Program-made: the position numbers and the translations under genes
NCBI GenBank assembly: GCA_031446145.1
Contig: CP132903.1
Span: forward strand, 434,001 to 498,000
Source: Arsenophonus sp031446145
GTDB lineage: Bacteria; Pseudomonadota; Gammaproteobacteria; Enterobacterales; Enterobacteriaceae
Reading direction: 5' to 3'
DNA length: 64,000 nt
Notes under the pieces: generated by a model
Told to the model about the DNA's origin: nothing
Databases searched by the model: none
What the model saw: only the letters and a program-made list of their open reading frames with translations
Part shown: in pieces, positions 30,152 to 40,266 of the stretch
Layout of the letters: every line of letters starts with the position of its first letter
Position numbering within the stretch: the first letter of the stretch is position 1

Positions 30152-32014
30152 ATGAAAAAAAAAGAAACCCGTGGATTTCAATCTGAAGTAAAAGAATTAT
30201 TACAATTAATGATACATTCTCTTTACTCTAATAAAGAGATATTTTTGCGTGAATTAATTTCAAATGCATCTGATGCAGCTGACAAATTACGTTTTAAAGC
30301 ACTTTCAGAACCAGATTTATATGAAAATGATGCTGATTTAAAAGTTAGAATTTCTGTTGATAAAAAGAAAAAAACTTTAACTATTAGTGATAATGGCATA
30401 GGGATGAATCGTGAAGAAGTTATTGATAATTTAGGAACTATTGCTAAATCAGGCACTAAAAATTTTTTAAATTCATTAGGAAAAGAAAAAAATACTCAAT
30501 TAATTGGTCAGTTTGGTGTTGGTTTTTATTCAGCTTTTATTGTGGCTGATAAGGTGACGGTATATAGTAGAGCAGCTGCTGAACCTATCGATAAAGCTAT
30601 TTTTTGGGAATCAACAGGAGAAGGTGCATATACAGTTGCAGATGTTAATAAAACACAAAGAGGTACCGAAATTATATTGCATTTACGTACAAATCAAGAA
30701 GAATTTTTAGATATTGCACGTTTGCGTTCTGTTATTAGCAAATATTCAGATCATATTGCACTTCCAGTAGAAATCCAAACTAAAAATGAAAAAGATGATA
30801 CTTTAATTTGGGAAAAAGTTAATAAAGCGCAAGCGTTATGGACACGCAATAAAAATGATATTTCTTCTGAAGAATATAAAACTTTTTATAAATACATTTC
30901 AAATGATTATGAAAATCCGTTATTATGGAGTCATAATCGTGTAGAAGGCAAGCAAGAGTATACTAGTTTGTTATATGTACCTATTAAAGCACCATTTGAT
31001 CTATGGAATCGTGACAATAAACATGGTTTAAAGCTTTATGTTCAGCGTGTTTTTATTATGGACGAAGCTGCACAATTCATGCCTCATTATTTACGTTTTA
31101 TTCGTGGATTAATTGATTCAAATGATTTGCCATTAAATATTTCTAGAGAAATATTACAAGATAGTGATGTCATTCGTAATTTACGAAATGCGCTTACAAA
31201 ACGTGTATTACAAATGTTAGAAAAATTAGCTAAAAATAAAGATAAAGATTATCAAAAATTTTGGCAGGAGTTCGGATTAGTCTTAAAAGAAGGCCCTGCA
31301 GAAGATATCACTAATAAAGAAACTATTACTAAATTATTGCGTTTTGCATCTACTATTAATGATACTAGTGTACAAAATGTTTCTTTAGATAGTTATGTTA
31401 ATAGAATGATTGATGGTCAAGAAAAGATATATTATATTATTGCGGACAGTTATCTTGCTGCAAAAAATAGTCCACATCTAGAATTATTTAATAAGAAAGG
31501 TATTGAAGTTTTGTTATTATTTGATCGTATTGATGCATGGATGATGAATTATCTATCTGATTTTAAAGGAAAATCTTTTCAATCTATTAATAAAAACGAT
31601 GAATCATTAGAGAAACTTTCTTTTCAAGATAAAAAAGAGCAAGAAGAAACCAAAAAAAAATTAGAACCTTTTGTGGAGAGAGTAAAAAAAATATTAGGTG
31701 AAAGAGTTAAAACAGTTAAGTTAACTTGTTTTTTAACAGATACACCTACTGTTTTAACAACAGATGCTAATGAAATGAGCACCCAAATGTTAAAACTTTT
31801 TTCTGCTGCTGGTCAACCAGCACCAGAAATAAAATATAATTTTGAAATTAATCCTGATCATCCATTAGTTAAAAAAGTGATTAGCATTAAAGATGAAAAA
31901 TTATTTTCTGAATGGATAGAAGTATTATTAGAACAAGCCTTATTGGTAGAAAAAAGTTCTTTAGAAGATCCTAATCAATTTATTCATCGTATTAATAAAT
32001 TGTTTTTGCAATAA
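30152..32014 (+). CDS. htpG: HtpG, bacterial Hsp90 chaperone
   Basis: ATP-dependent dimeric chaperone acting late in folding together with DnaK. N-terminal GHKL ATPase domain with SNASDAADKLR, DNGIGMNREE, GTIAKSGTKNF and GQFGVGFYSAFIVAD; the middle domain has GLIDSNDLPLNISREILQ, and the C-terminal dimerisation domain follows. 620 residues compare with 624 in E. coli. Start ATG 30152. It keeps its E. coli place between dnaX and adk. Confidence 0.98.
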   Translation: MKKKETRGFQSEVKELLQLMIHSLYSNKEIFLRELISNASDAADKLRFKALSEPDLYENDADLKVRISVDKKKKTLTISDNGIGMNREEVIDNLGTIAKSGTKNFLNSLGKEKNTQLIGQFGVGFYSAFIVADKVTVYSRAAAEPIDKAIFWESTGEGAYTVADVNKTQRGTEIILHLRTNQEEFLDIARLRSVISKYSDHIALPVEIQTKNEKDDTLIWEKVNKAQALWTRNKNDISSEEYKTFYKYISNDYENPLLWSHNRVEGKQEYTSLLYVPIKAPFDLWNRDNKHGLKLYVQRVFIMDEAAQFMPHYLRFIRGLIDSNDLPLNISREILQDSDVIRNLRNALTKRVLQMLEKLAKNKDKDYQKFWQEFGLVLKEGPAEDITNKETITKLLRFASTINDTSVQNVSLDSYVNRMIDGQEKIYYIIADSYLAAKNSPHLELFNKKGIEVLLLFDRIDAWMMNYLSDFKGKSFQSINKNDESLEKLSFQDKKEQEETKKKLEPFVERVKKILGERVKTVKLTCFLTDTPTVLTTDANEMSTQMLKLFSAAGQPAPEIKYNFEINPDHPLVKKVISIKDEKLFSEWIEVLLEQALLVEKSSLEDPNQFIHRINKLFLQ

Positions 32015-32168
32015 AGGTTATTTTGTTACATTTTAAAATGTGCATTATAGCATCAATTATTTTTATGTCAATAATGAACAAATTATTAATTACTTACGCA
32101 ATTTATAGAATATGTATATTTTAATAATGTATAATTTATAAGAAATATAAATATAAAAGGATTACGTA

Positions 32169-32813
32169 ATGTTTATTATTTTACTTGGTGCCCCAGGTTC
32201 AGGTAAGGGCACCCAGGCCGATTTCATTGTAAAAAAGTACGGGATACCTAAAATTTCAACTGGTGATATTTTGCGTAATGAAATAAAAAAAAACAAAAAA
32301 TTAGGTATACAAATAAAAGAATTAGTCAATAATGGTAAACTTGTTACGAATGAAATAGTAATTGCTTTAATCAAAAAACGTATAGTACAAAATGATTGTA
32401 AAAACGGATTTTTGTTAGATGGATTTCCTCGTACTATTGCTCAAGCAGCAATAATAAAAAATATAGGTATTTCCATAAAATATGTTTTAGAATTATGTGT
32501 ATCTGACGATATTATCATTGAACGTATTACTGGTCGTCGTATTCATAAATCATCTGGTCGTATTTATCATATTAAATTTAATCCACCAAAAATAAAAAAT
32601 AAAGATGATATTACTGGTGATGATTTAATTATTAGAGACGATGATCAAGAAGATATAATACGTAAACGATTAATGGAATATCATCAGTTTACGAAACCTG
32701 TAATTGATTATTATCGTAAGGAAGCTATTAATGGGCATACTAATTTTATTAAATTGAATGGCAGTAGTGAAATCGTTAAAATCAATAAACAATTAGTAAA
32801 TATTTTTGGTTGA
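32169..32813 (+). CDS. adk: Adk, adenylate kinase
   Basis: Interconverts ATP, ADP and AMP, keeping adenine nucleotides in balance. P-loop GAPGSGKGTQ at residues 7-16, AMP-binding STGDILR, and DGFPRTIAQA. The long LID domain begins at GRRIHKSSGRIYH and ends at RDDDQED. Exactly 214 residues, as in E. coli. AAGGA lies a few bases before ATG 32169. Confidence 0.98.
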   Translation: MFIILLGAPGSGKGTQADFIVKKYGIPKISTGDILRNEIKKNKKLGIQIKELVNNGKLVTNEIVIALIKKRIVQNDCKNGFLLDGFPRTIAQAAIIKNIGISIKYVLELCVSDDIIIERITGRRIHKSSGRIYHIKFNPPKIKNKDDITGDDLIIRDDDQEDIIRKRLMEYHQFTKPVIDYYRKEAINGHTNFIKLNGSSEIVKINKQLVNIFG

Positions 32814-32957
32814 TTTATTTATAACTATCTATATACGTTTAGCATAAATACATTGTATTGTTTCATATTATTTTGCTTATTCTTATCCAATAAAATATAT
32901 AAAAAATATATTATAATCATAAATTATGATTAATGAAAAAATTGGAATTTTATAAGT

Positions 32958-33926
32958 ATGAAAATTAAAAAAAATGGTGTATTATTGGTTAATCTAGGTA
33001 CCCCGGTTGCACCTACACCATTATTCATAAAACGTTTTTTAATTGATTTTCTTAGTGATTTACGGGTTATCGATCTTTCTAAAATCATATGGAAACCATT
33101 ATTATACTGTATTATTTTGCCATTGTGTATATCAAAGTTAGTAAAACGTTATCAATCAATTTGGACAAATTGTGGATCTCCACTATTATATTATAGTGTT
33201 GAACAGAAGATAGCATTATCAAAACAATTATCTGGTATCCCTGTTGAATTAGGAATGACTTATGGTTTCCCTTCTATTGCACAAGCAATCAATGCATTAT
33301 TAACAAATAATATTGATAATATAATTGTTTTACCACTTTATCCACAATATTCTAGTACAACAACAGCAGCTGTTTTTGATGCTGTTAGTTTAGTATTTAA
33401 AAATTATCGCACGATACCTGCATTAAATTTTATTCGGAGTTATGCAAATCATCCTTATTATTTAAGTGCATTAAAAAATTCTGTTGAGTTAAGTTTTGCC
33501 AGATATGGAGTGCCAGAGCGATTATTGCTTTCTTATCATGGTATCCCAAAACGTTATGCAGAATCTGGTGATATTTACCCGCAAGAGTGTAAGTTAACAA
33601 CCTTTTTGCTAGGTAAATTAATAAATTTTCCTAGTAATAAAATTATAATGACTTATCAATCACGGTTTGGATGGGAAACTTGGCTTGAACCATATACTGA
33701 TACTACTTTAAAAAAATTAGCTAAAAATGGTATTAGACATGTTCAATTATTATGTCCAGGTTTTTCTGTAGATTGTTTAGAAACTTTGATAGAAATTGCA
33801 GTAGATAATAAAAAAATATTTTATGAAGCTGGGGGAGAAAAATATTTTTATATCCCTGCATTGAACGCTTTAGATAGTCATATTATTTTGATGCATGAGT
33901 TAATCAGTAATTATATATCATCCTAA
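32958..33926 (+). CDS. hemH: HemH, ferrochelatase
   Basis: Inserts ferrous iron into protoporphyrin IX to make protoheme, which CyoE and the cytochrome bo oxidase need. The catalytic histidine lies in SYHGIPKRYA and the acidic partner in DCLETLIEIA. VLPLYPQYSSTTTAAVFD and TYQSRFGWETWL are also typical. 322 residues against 320 in E. coli, following adk as there. Confidence 0.97.
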   Translation: MKIKKNGVLLVNLGTPVAPTPLFIKRFLIDFLSDLRVIDLSKIIWKPLLYCIILPLCISKLVKRYQSIWTNCGSPLLYYSVEQKIALSKQLSGIPVELGMTYGFPSIAQAINALLTNNIDNIIVLPLYPQYSSTTTAAVFDAVSLVFKNYRTIPALNFIRSYANHPYYLSALKNSVELSFARYGVPERLLLSYHGIPKRYAESGDIYPQECKLTTFLLGKLINFPSNKIIMTYQSRFGWETWLEPYTDTTLKKLAKNGIRHVQLLCPGFSVDCLETLIEIAVDNKKIFYEAGGEKYFYIPALNALDSHIILMHELISNYISS

Positions 33927-34569
33927 AAATATCATTCTAAAATATAGATTTTGTTTTTTTATATAGTGTAATTTTTTTGATATATTTTATGTTTTGTTAT
34001 TAAATATAATTTTAGCAAAAAAATAAAAAGTAATTTATAGATTTTTTTAAGTTTTGATAGAAATCATTTGTAATCATAGATCAAATATTTTCAATTATTT
34101 TTTATTAAAGATATTTAACATGCTAGTTATTATTTAATAAATATATAAATAATGTTTATTACTTTTTATTATATATTATAAATACCTTTAGATTTTAATA
34201 GTTAAAAAAGAATATTGTGATCATCTATTTTTTTACAAAAGTATTTTTTATGTTCCTACAATATTTTTATTTTTTAAAAAAAAGATTTTTAATCATTTTT
34301 ATTATATAAGTTTTATAGCTAATGCTCATATAAATCATTAATATTATTCATATGAATTTATCAGAATTTTATATTAATAATAAATTTTTATATTATTTTT
34401 TTAGATATATAATAATTTTATTAATCGTTATATTTTTTATGTTTTTATTTTGTAGTTTTTTATTTTAAAAAATAAATATTTTTTTAAAATATATGAAACT
34501 GTATTAAATATTTTTTGAATTAATTAAAAAATATTACATAAATAATAATTTTAAATTAATTATAAATAT
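33927..34569. other. Spacer between hemH and ybaL (aes and gsk absent)
   Basis: About 640 bases of AT-rich DNA between convergent hemH and ybaL. E. coli has aes and gsk here. I searched the minus strand next to ybaL for the missing RCK domain and found no readable piece of it. Confidence 0.55.
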
Positions 34570-35793
34570 TTATATATATTTATGTAATATTTCTTGATTT
34601 TTTTTGTTTTTTGTTTTTTTAAAATAATAGTCTAGTAAATTAAATAACAATGGATTAATCATAATAGAAATAATAGAACCAGATAACACTAAATTAGACG
34701 TTTTCTGATCAAACACATTCAGTGCCGTTCCCATGTCTGCTAAAATAAAAGAAAATTCACCTATCTGTGCTAAACTAATTGCAATAGTTAATGCAAAATG
34801 ACTATTTTGAGTAAAGACTTTTATTAATATTAATGCAGCGAGTGATTTTCCAATGGTAATAATTAATAATATAAAAAAGATAGCTAATGGATTTTCCAGA
34901 AAAATTATGGGATCTAATAACATGCCTACTGAAACAAAAAATAAAACCATAAATGCATCGCGCAAAGGCATTGTATCCTGTGCGGCACGATGACTAAGTT
35001 TAGATTCTTTTAACATCATTCCAGCAAAAAATGCTCCTAGTGCAAATGAAGAATTAAATAATGTTACAGATATGTAAGCAATTCCTAGTGCTAGAACTAA
35101 TACAGCTAATGTAAATAATTCACGAGAACCAGTTTCTGCAGTATGTCTTAATATCCATGGAATAAATTTCTGACCCATTAAAAGTGTGATAATAATAAAA
35201 ATAATGATTTTACAGATAGGAAAAGTTAATTGAATTATTAATTCTTGAAAGCTGAGATGATTATCTATGATACCAGCAATTCCAGGTAGCAATATAAGTA
35301 TTAATATTATAAATAAATCTTCGACTATTAACCAACCAATTGTAATTTTTCCTATTTCTGTATTAATTAATGCTCGTTCTTCTAAGGAACGTAATAAGAC
35401 TACAGTACTAGCTGTTGAGAGACAAAGGCCAAAAATGATCCCTTTAAAGATTGCCCAACCAAAAAATATTGCTAAACTTAGTCCTAATAAAGTTGCAGTA
35501 AATATTTGGAAAATAGCACCAGGTATTGCAATAGATTTTACTGATAAAAGATCTTTAAATGAAAAATGTAAACCAACTCGAAACATTAACAATATAACAC
35601 CGATTTCAGCTAATTGATTTGCTAAATTACTATTTGCAACAAATCCCGGTGTAAATGGACCTATAAGAACACCAGCAAATAAATAACCTACTAAAGGTGA
35701 TATTTTTAATTTTTGTGTAATCATACCTAAAAGATATGCAAGAGCGAAACCAGTAATAATTGTTGTAATTAGAGCTGTTCCTGAATAATCCAT
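34570..35793 (-). CDS. ybaL: YbaL-like cation/proton antiporter, RCK domain missing
   Basis: CPA2-family membrane transporter (KefB/KefC relatives) thought to exchange potassium or similar ions for protons. Conserved text: KISPLVGYLFAGVLIGPFTPG, GVILLMFRVGLHFS, FGLCLSTASTVVLLR, GWLIVEDLF (with the family's acidic residue) and SFALGAFFAGMMLKES. ATG 35793 is preceded by GGAAA. The 407 residues match only the membrane half of E. coli YbaL (558); the C-terminal NAD-binding RCK domain is absent and the protein ends in a lysine-rich tail. Sits after hemH on the minus strand, as in E. coli. Confidence 0.92.
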   Translation of the reverse strand: MDYSGTALITTIITGFALAYLLGMITQKLKISPLVGYLFAGVLIGPFTPGFVANSNLANQLAEIGVILLMFRVGLHFSFKDLLSVKSIAIPGAIFQIFTATLLGLSLAIFFGWAIFKGIIFGLCLSTASTVVLLRSLEERALINTEIGKITIGWLIVEDLFIILILILLPGIAGIIDNHLSFQELIIQLTFPICKIIIFIIITLLMGQKFIPWILRHTAETGSRELFTLAVLVLALGIAYISVTLFNSSFALGAFFAGMMLKESKLSHRAAQDTMPLRDAFMVLFFVSVGMLLDPIIFLENPLAIFFILLIITIGKSLAALILIKVFTQNSHFALTIAISLAQIGEFSFILADMGTALNVFDQKTSNLVLSGSIISIMINPLLFNLLDYYFKKTKNKKNQEILHKYI

Positions 35794-37267
35794 CTAATTT
35801 CCTTTTTGAATAGATTTAAAATATATCGTTTAAAATGTGATTTTTATCAATTTTGAAGCATGAATGTTTATTTAATAATAATTATGAAGAATCACACTAA
35901 AAAAAACAACAATAGTTTATTTTATGAAGTTTAAATGATTGATAATACGTAAACATAATTTATTTTTTTAAATTTTCCTGATTATAGTATTTTTGTTAAA
36001 ATTACGAAAATTTTTATTTATAATGATGATTTTTTTAAAAATTTGTGATATAAAATTAAAATTTAGTAGAAAATTTATAAAAATTATCCGATGAGATATA
36101 TTTATCTAAAATTTTTTTCGTAAAAATTATACTTATATTGAATAAATACATACGAATTTAAAATACTAAAAATTAAAATCACAAGTTATTTGTAAAAATA
36201 TTAATATCATCAATTTTTAAAATAATGTTTTAAATTAATATAAAAAGTGATGTTTAACTTCTAAGTACAGAAATATTTTTATTATAAAAATTGTAAAAAT
36301 AATATTCATATTACTTAATTTTTCATTATGCTCGAAGTTTGTTTAAAAAATCACGGATATCAATTTGGTTAATTAAAATATAATGTTCAAATTGATTATT
36401 AAAAATATAAAACTAATATTTGATATTAAAAAATTAATATAGTGCTATTTTTTAATAGCACCATTATTGATATTTTTATAGTTTGTATAATTCTTATAAA
36501 GAATGCTTTTATTTTTATAGTTTTTATATAAAATTTTTTAAATATTTTTTAAATTAATAAACTGTATATGAGCATTATTACTTAATATATTTTTTGGCAT
36601 GCATTTTATTTAAATTATTAAATAATAAATTTAATTATATTAAAAGTTATTTTTTTGTTTTAAATAGTTATAATAAATTTAGACAAATATATTAATTTAA
36701 TTTTGATTATTAATTTTTTATGAAATATTAAAATATTATTTTTAGTTTTATGAAATTTTAAATATAGCAATAAAAAATAAAAGATTTATGAAGTTAAAAA
36801 GCGTTATATGCAATAATAAATTTAAAATAAAGTTTTTAGCATACTTTTTGTTTTTTATATAACTATATTTTATATAAAATATAAATATGTTATTTTTATC
36901 ATTGTTTTATTTAAAAAATGTAAAAAACAGTTAACTATTTATAAAAGTTAATTTTTTATATTAAATATTATAAATGATTATTTTTTTAGATTTCCTAATA
37001 TATTTTTATATTTTTATATTTAAAATTATAAGCAATCACGTTTTAAAATTCTTTTTTAATAAATTTTTAAAAAAATTTTGATAATACATAAAAACGTATT
37101 GCGGTATTATAATATATTATAAATTAATATTTTTTAATTTATTTATGTTAATTTTATAAATCATAATTAAAAAGATATTAAATATTAACTTCGTTAAAAA
37201 TTGTAATTTTTATTAGTTTATTAATAAAGTAATATTTTTTGCTTTTTTATTTATATGGAAAATAATT
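35794..37267. other. 1.5-kb junction spacer between the ybaL and gpmB blocks
   Basis: Separates two stretches far apart on the E. coli map (about 11 and 99 minutes), so a rearrangement point lies here. No gene is recognised. A perfect 8-bp hairpin, GTGCTATT-TTTT-AATAGCAC, sits at 36442-36461, without a T run. On the minus strand around 36330-36390 a short frame ends LINQIDIRDFLNKLRA-stop, which reads like the C terminus of an unidentified decayed protein. Confidence 0.5.
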
Positions 37268-37891
37268 ATGTTAAAGGTTTATCTTGTTCGTCATGGAGAA
37301 ACTGAATGGAATGTTGCTAAATGTATTCAGGGGCAATCTGATAGCCCCCTTACAAAAGTTGGCATAAAACAAGCTAAATTAGTTGCTAAAAGAATTCAAT
37401 CAATTGGTATAACTCATATTTTATCTAGTGACTTAGAACGTACTAAGAAAACAGCAGAAATTATTGCGAAATTTTGTCATTGTGATGTTATTTTTGAGCC
37501 ACGATTACGGGAATTAAACATGGGGGTACTTGAAGGTCGGCCAATGAATTCTTTGAATGATGAAGAAGAAAGTTGGTGTTACAATTTAGTTAATGGATTA
37601 CCTGGGGCACGTATTCCTAAAGGTGAATCTATGGAAGAAATAACAGAACGGATGTTTTCTACTTTAGAAGAATGTCGTTTATTACCAGTAAATAGTAAAC
37701 CTTTATTGGTAAGTCATGGGATAGGATTAGGTGCATTATTAAATTATATACTTGGTGTCCCACTTAATGCCCAAAGACGTCTACGTTTGCGCAATTGTTC
37801 TCTTTCAAAAGTAGATTATCAAAAAAGACCTTGGTTACAATATGCATGGATTTTGGAAACAGCAGGAGATATTTCTCATTTAAAAGAATAG
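37268..37891 (+). CDS. gpmB: GpmB, histidine-phosphatase / phosphoglycerate mutase-like protein
   Basis: Histidine phosphatase superfamily member. Whether GpmB acts as phosphoglycerate mutase or another phosphatase in vivo is unsettled in E. coli. The phospho-accepting histidine is His9 in LVRHGETEWN, the second histidine is in LLVSHGIGLG, and SSDLERTKKTAEII with RELNMGVLEG are family motifs. 207 residues (E. coli 215) with a slightly shorter C terminus ending ETAGDISHLKE. First gene of the second syntenic block. Confidence 0.94.
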   Translation: MLKVYLVRHGETEWNVAKCIQGQSDSPLTKVGIKQAKLVAKRIQSIGITHILSSDLERTKKTAEIIAKFCHCDVIFEPRLRELNMGVLEGRPMNSLNDEEESWCYNLVNGLPGARIPKGESMEEITERMFSTLEECRLLPVNSKPLLVSHGIGLGALLNYILGVPLNAQRRLRLRNCSLSKVDYQKRPWLQYAWILETAGDISHLKE

Positions 37892-38892
37892 TGTTTAAAG
37901 AAAAATATAAATTTAATAATACGCCACTTGTTTTATAAACAAAGTATCAGTGAACTTATTTTTTGATTTTTTTACATTACTTTAATGTTTATATAATATT
38001 ATTGTTTTTTAATTTTCTTAAATATATAAACATAATTTATCTTATTAATTTTTATAGTGAATATGAAATTATTAGTGCATAATACCATTATTTTTATATC
38101 ATAAAATATTTTTTGATTATGATAAATTCTTTTTATGTATAATAAATTTTATTGATAAAAGATTTTTATTAAAAATTTTTAGATATTTTTATAATTATTA
38201 AAGTTTATTTATTATATAATATAATAAAAATATTTTTAATATCATAAATTAATAAATTAATTTTTATAGATCTGATTTTTTTGTGTTTGCTATTATTATG
38301 AATAAAATGTATTATTTATTTGCAATAAAAATTCAAAAATAACATTTTTTTAAAAAAACAAAAAATCACACAGTTTTTTATAAAATAGTATTTATTTTTA
38401 TTTGTTTTTTTTAGATTAAATTAAGAATCAAGAATATTATTGTAAGCGTATTCAGATTAATGATAAATAGATATTATTGTTTTAATTTGTTTAAATATTT
38501 AGGTTAACTAGATTTTAAAAATCTAAAATGTAAAATTTATTAAAATTTACATATTTTTTGTAAAAAATGTTTTCAAATATATTAACAATGTTGCGCAATA
38601 TTTTTAATAAAGATAAAATTCGCAATTTTTTGAAGAAATATCTTAATTCGTCTACTGAAAATTAATTCTGTAATTTAGATTTGCGCTATTTTTTCATAGA
38701 AATTGGATATAATAAATTTAAAATAAAAATTAATTTTTATTAAAAAACTAACAAAAAATCATGAGAGCAATTTTTATTATGCTAGGATTTTTCATATTTT
38801 TAATGAATGTATTTTGACATTAAATTTTAATATTATGTATATCCCATAAAACATTTTTTTAAATTTTATGATTATGAGAATAGGATTTAAAA
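37892..38892. other. 1.0-kb spacer between gpmB and talB (thr operon absent)
   Basis: E. coli has rob, creABCD, arcA, thrLABC, yaaA and others between these genes; none is readable. A terminator-like element occurs at 38591-38631: TTGCG at 38591-38595 can pair with CGCAA at 38621-38625, followed by six T. It overlaps a 32-codon frame starting at about 38567 that I cannot assign to any protein. Confidence 0.5.
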
Positions 38893-39846
38893 ATGATTGA
38901 TAAATTAACATCTTTGCGTGAAATAACAAGAGTTGTAGCTGATACTAGTAATATTATTGATATAAAAACTTACAAGCCAGAAGATGCAACAACAAATCCT
39001 TCTTTGATTTTGAATGTAATTCAAATACCAGAATATAAAAAACTAATACATGAAACAATTCGATGGGCCAATAAAAGCAATCTTTCAAATAAGGAACGTA
39101 TAATTAATGCATGTGATAAATTAGTAGTCAATATTGGTGTAGAAATTCTGAAGCATATTCCAGGAAAAATTTCAACAGAAATTGATGCTCGTTATTCTTA
39201 TGATGAAAATGCTTGTATCAAGAAAGCTCGTCGCATCATTGAACTTTATAATCATTCAGGTATTAATAATGATCGTATTTTAATAAAATTAGCTGCAACC
39301 TGGCAAGGAATTCGTGCTGCAGAGAAATTAGAAAAAGAAAATATTCATTGTAACATAACTTTAATGTTTTCTTTTGCTCAGGCGCGTGCTGCTGCTGAAG
39401 CTGGTGTTTATTTAATTTCACCTTTTGTAGGTCGTATTTTTGATTGGCATCAAGAACATGTTTTTCAAAAAAGTATTAATTTAAAAGAAGATCCAGGAGT
39501 CATTTTTGTAAAAAAAGTTTATGCTTATTATAAGCGACACGGATATAAAACTATAGTAATGGGAGCCAGTTTTCGTAATAGTAATCAAATTTTACAATTG
39601 GCGGGTTGTGATTGTTTAACTATTTCGCCGAAATTACTTCAAGAACTTTCTAACATAAAAGGTGCAGTAATTCCTCAATTGAAATTTGATGGTCCATTTG
39701 CTAAAGCTCCTAAGTCTATAACAGAAGAGAAATTTTATTGGGAACATAATTTTGATGCGATGGCATCAGAAAAATTAGCTGATGGTATTCGTAAATTTGC
39801 TGTTGATCAAGAAAAATTAGAAAACATTTTAGCTAAAGCAATATAA
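38893..39846 (+). CDS. talB: TalB, transaldolase
   Basis: Moves a dihydroxyacetone unit between sugar phosphates in the non-oxidative pentose phosphate pathway, giving ribose and erythrose phosphates. Schiff-base Lys132 lies in ILIKLAATWQGIRAAE; Asp17 and Glu96 of the active site are present. Later blocks FSFAQARAAAEAG and SPFVGRIFDW are typical. 317 residues, the E. coli TalB length. Like E. coli it stands before dnaK, though mog and others in between are missing. Confidence 0.97.
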   Translation: MIDKLTSLREITRVVADTSNIIDIKTYKPEDATTNPSLILNVIQIPEYKKLIHETIRWANKSNLSNKERIINACDKLVVNIGVEILKHIPGKISTEIDARYSYDENACIKKARRIIELYNHSGINNDRILIKLAATWQGIRAAEKLEKENIHCNITLMFSFAQARAAAEAGVYLISPFVGRIFDWHQEHVFQKSINLKEDPGVIFVKKVYAYYKRHGYKTIVMGASFRNSNQILQLAGCDCLTISPKLLQELSNIKGAVIPQLKFDGPFAKAPKSITEEKFYWEHNFDAMASEKLADGIRKFAVDQEKLENILAKAI

Positions 39847-40037
39847 TATTTTCACTAAAAACACGTTACTGTAATACAGTAGTATTATATTGCATAATAT
39901 GATCCTTAATTTTGTAAAATTTTATTTTTTAAGTTACTTACCTTAATAAATCTGTAAGTCATAATTATTTAGTTAAATAGCTTTTAAAATTTATAATATA
40001 AAAATAATATTTCATAATTCAAAATGAAATATTTCGA

Positions 40038-40062
40038 ATATGTTACTTTTTAAGTAACATAT
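40038..40062. repeat. 11-bp perfect inverted repeat between talB and dnaK
   Basis: ATATGTTACTT at 40038-40048 and AAGTAACATAT at 40052-40062 form a perfect stem with loop TTT. It lies about 190 bases after talB and 85 before the first dnaK heat-shock promoter. No T run follows on either strand, so it does not look like a standard terminator. Confidence 0.75.
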
Positions 40063-40147
40063 ATATCACATATATAATATATGTACACTGTACACGCATT
40101 TAAATACGCAAAAAAGTGCATAGAAAAAATATTTTTTGCCTGCCCCC

Positions 40148-40175
40148 CTTGATGAATACTTTTATGCCCCCATTT
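40148..40175 (+). promoter_or_regulatory. Sigma-32 (heat-shock) promoter of dnaK, proximal to talB
   Basis: CTTGAT at 40148-40153 and CCCCATTT at 40168-40175 are separated by 14 bases, matching the sigma-32 consensus CTTGAA-N14-CCCCAT almost exactly. The flanks (CCCCTTGATGA and CCCCATTT) are the same as in the main E. coli dnaK promoter. In DNA this AT-rich the C runs stand out and must be under selection. Confidence 0.9.
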
Positions 40176-40204
40176 TAATTTAAAAGTGTAGTTACTAATT
40201 GGTC

Positions 40205-40246
40205 AATCTATCAACTTATCGTAGAGTATTCGTAGGTAGATTTTTT
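40205..40246 (+). terminator. Hairpin with T run in the dnaK leader (possible attenuator)
   Basis: AATCTATC at 40205-40212 pairs with GGTAGATT at 40235-40242 (one G-T pair), followed by T up to 40246. It lies downstream of the first sigma-32 promoter and upstream of the second. It would only affect transcripts from the first. Loop is long (22 bases), so stability is uncertain. Confidence 0.4.
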
Positions 40247-40266
40247 GAGGTCAGGGTAAAAAATTC

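Noticed and set aside
36442..36461. Perfect 8-bp hairpin GTGCTATT/AATAGCAC as a terminator
   Set aside because: No T run on either strand and no gene end nearby, so not called a terminator; kept only as a note on the spacer.
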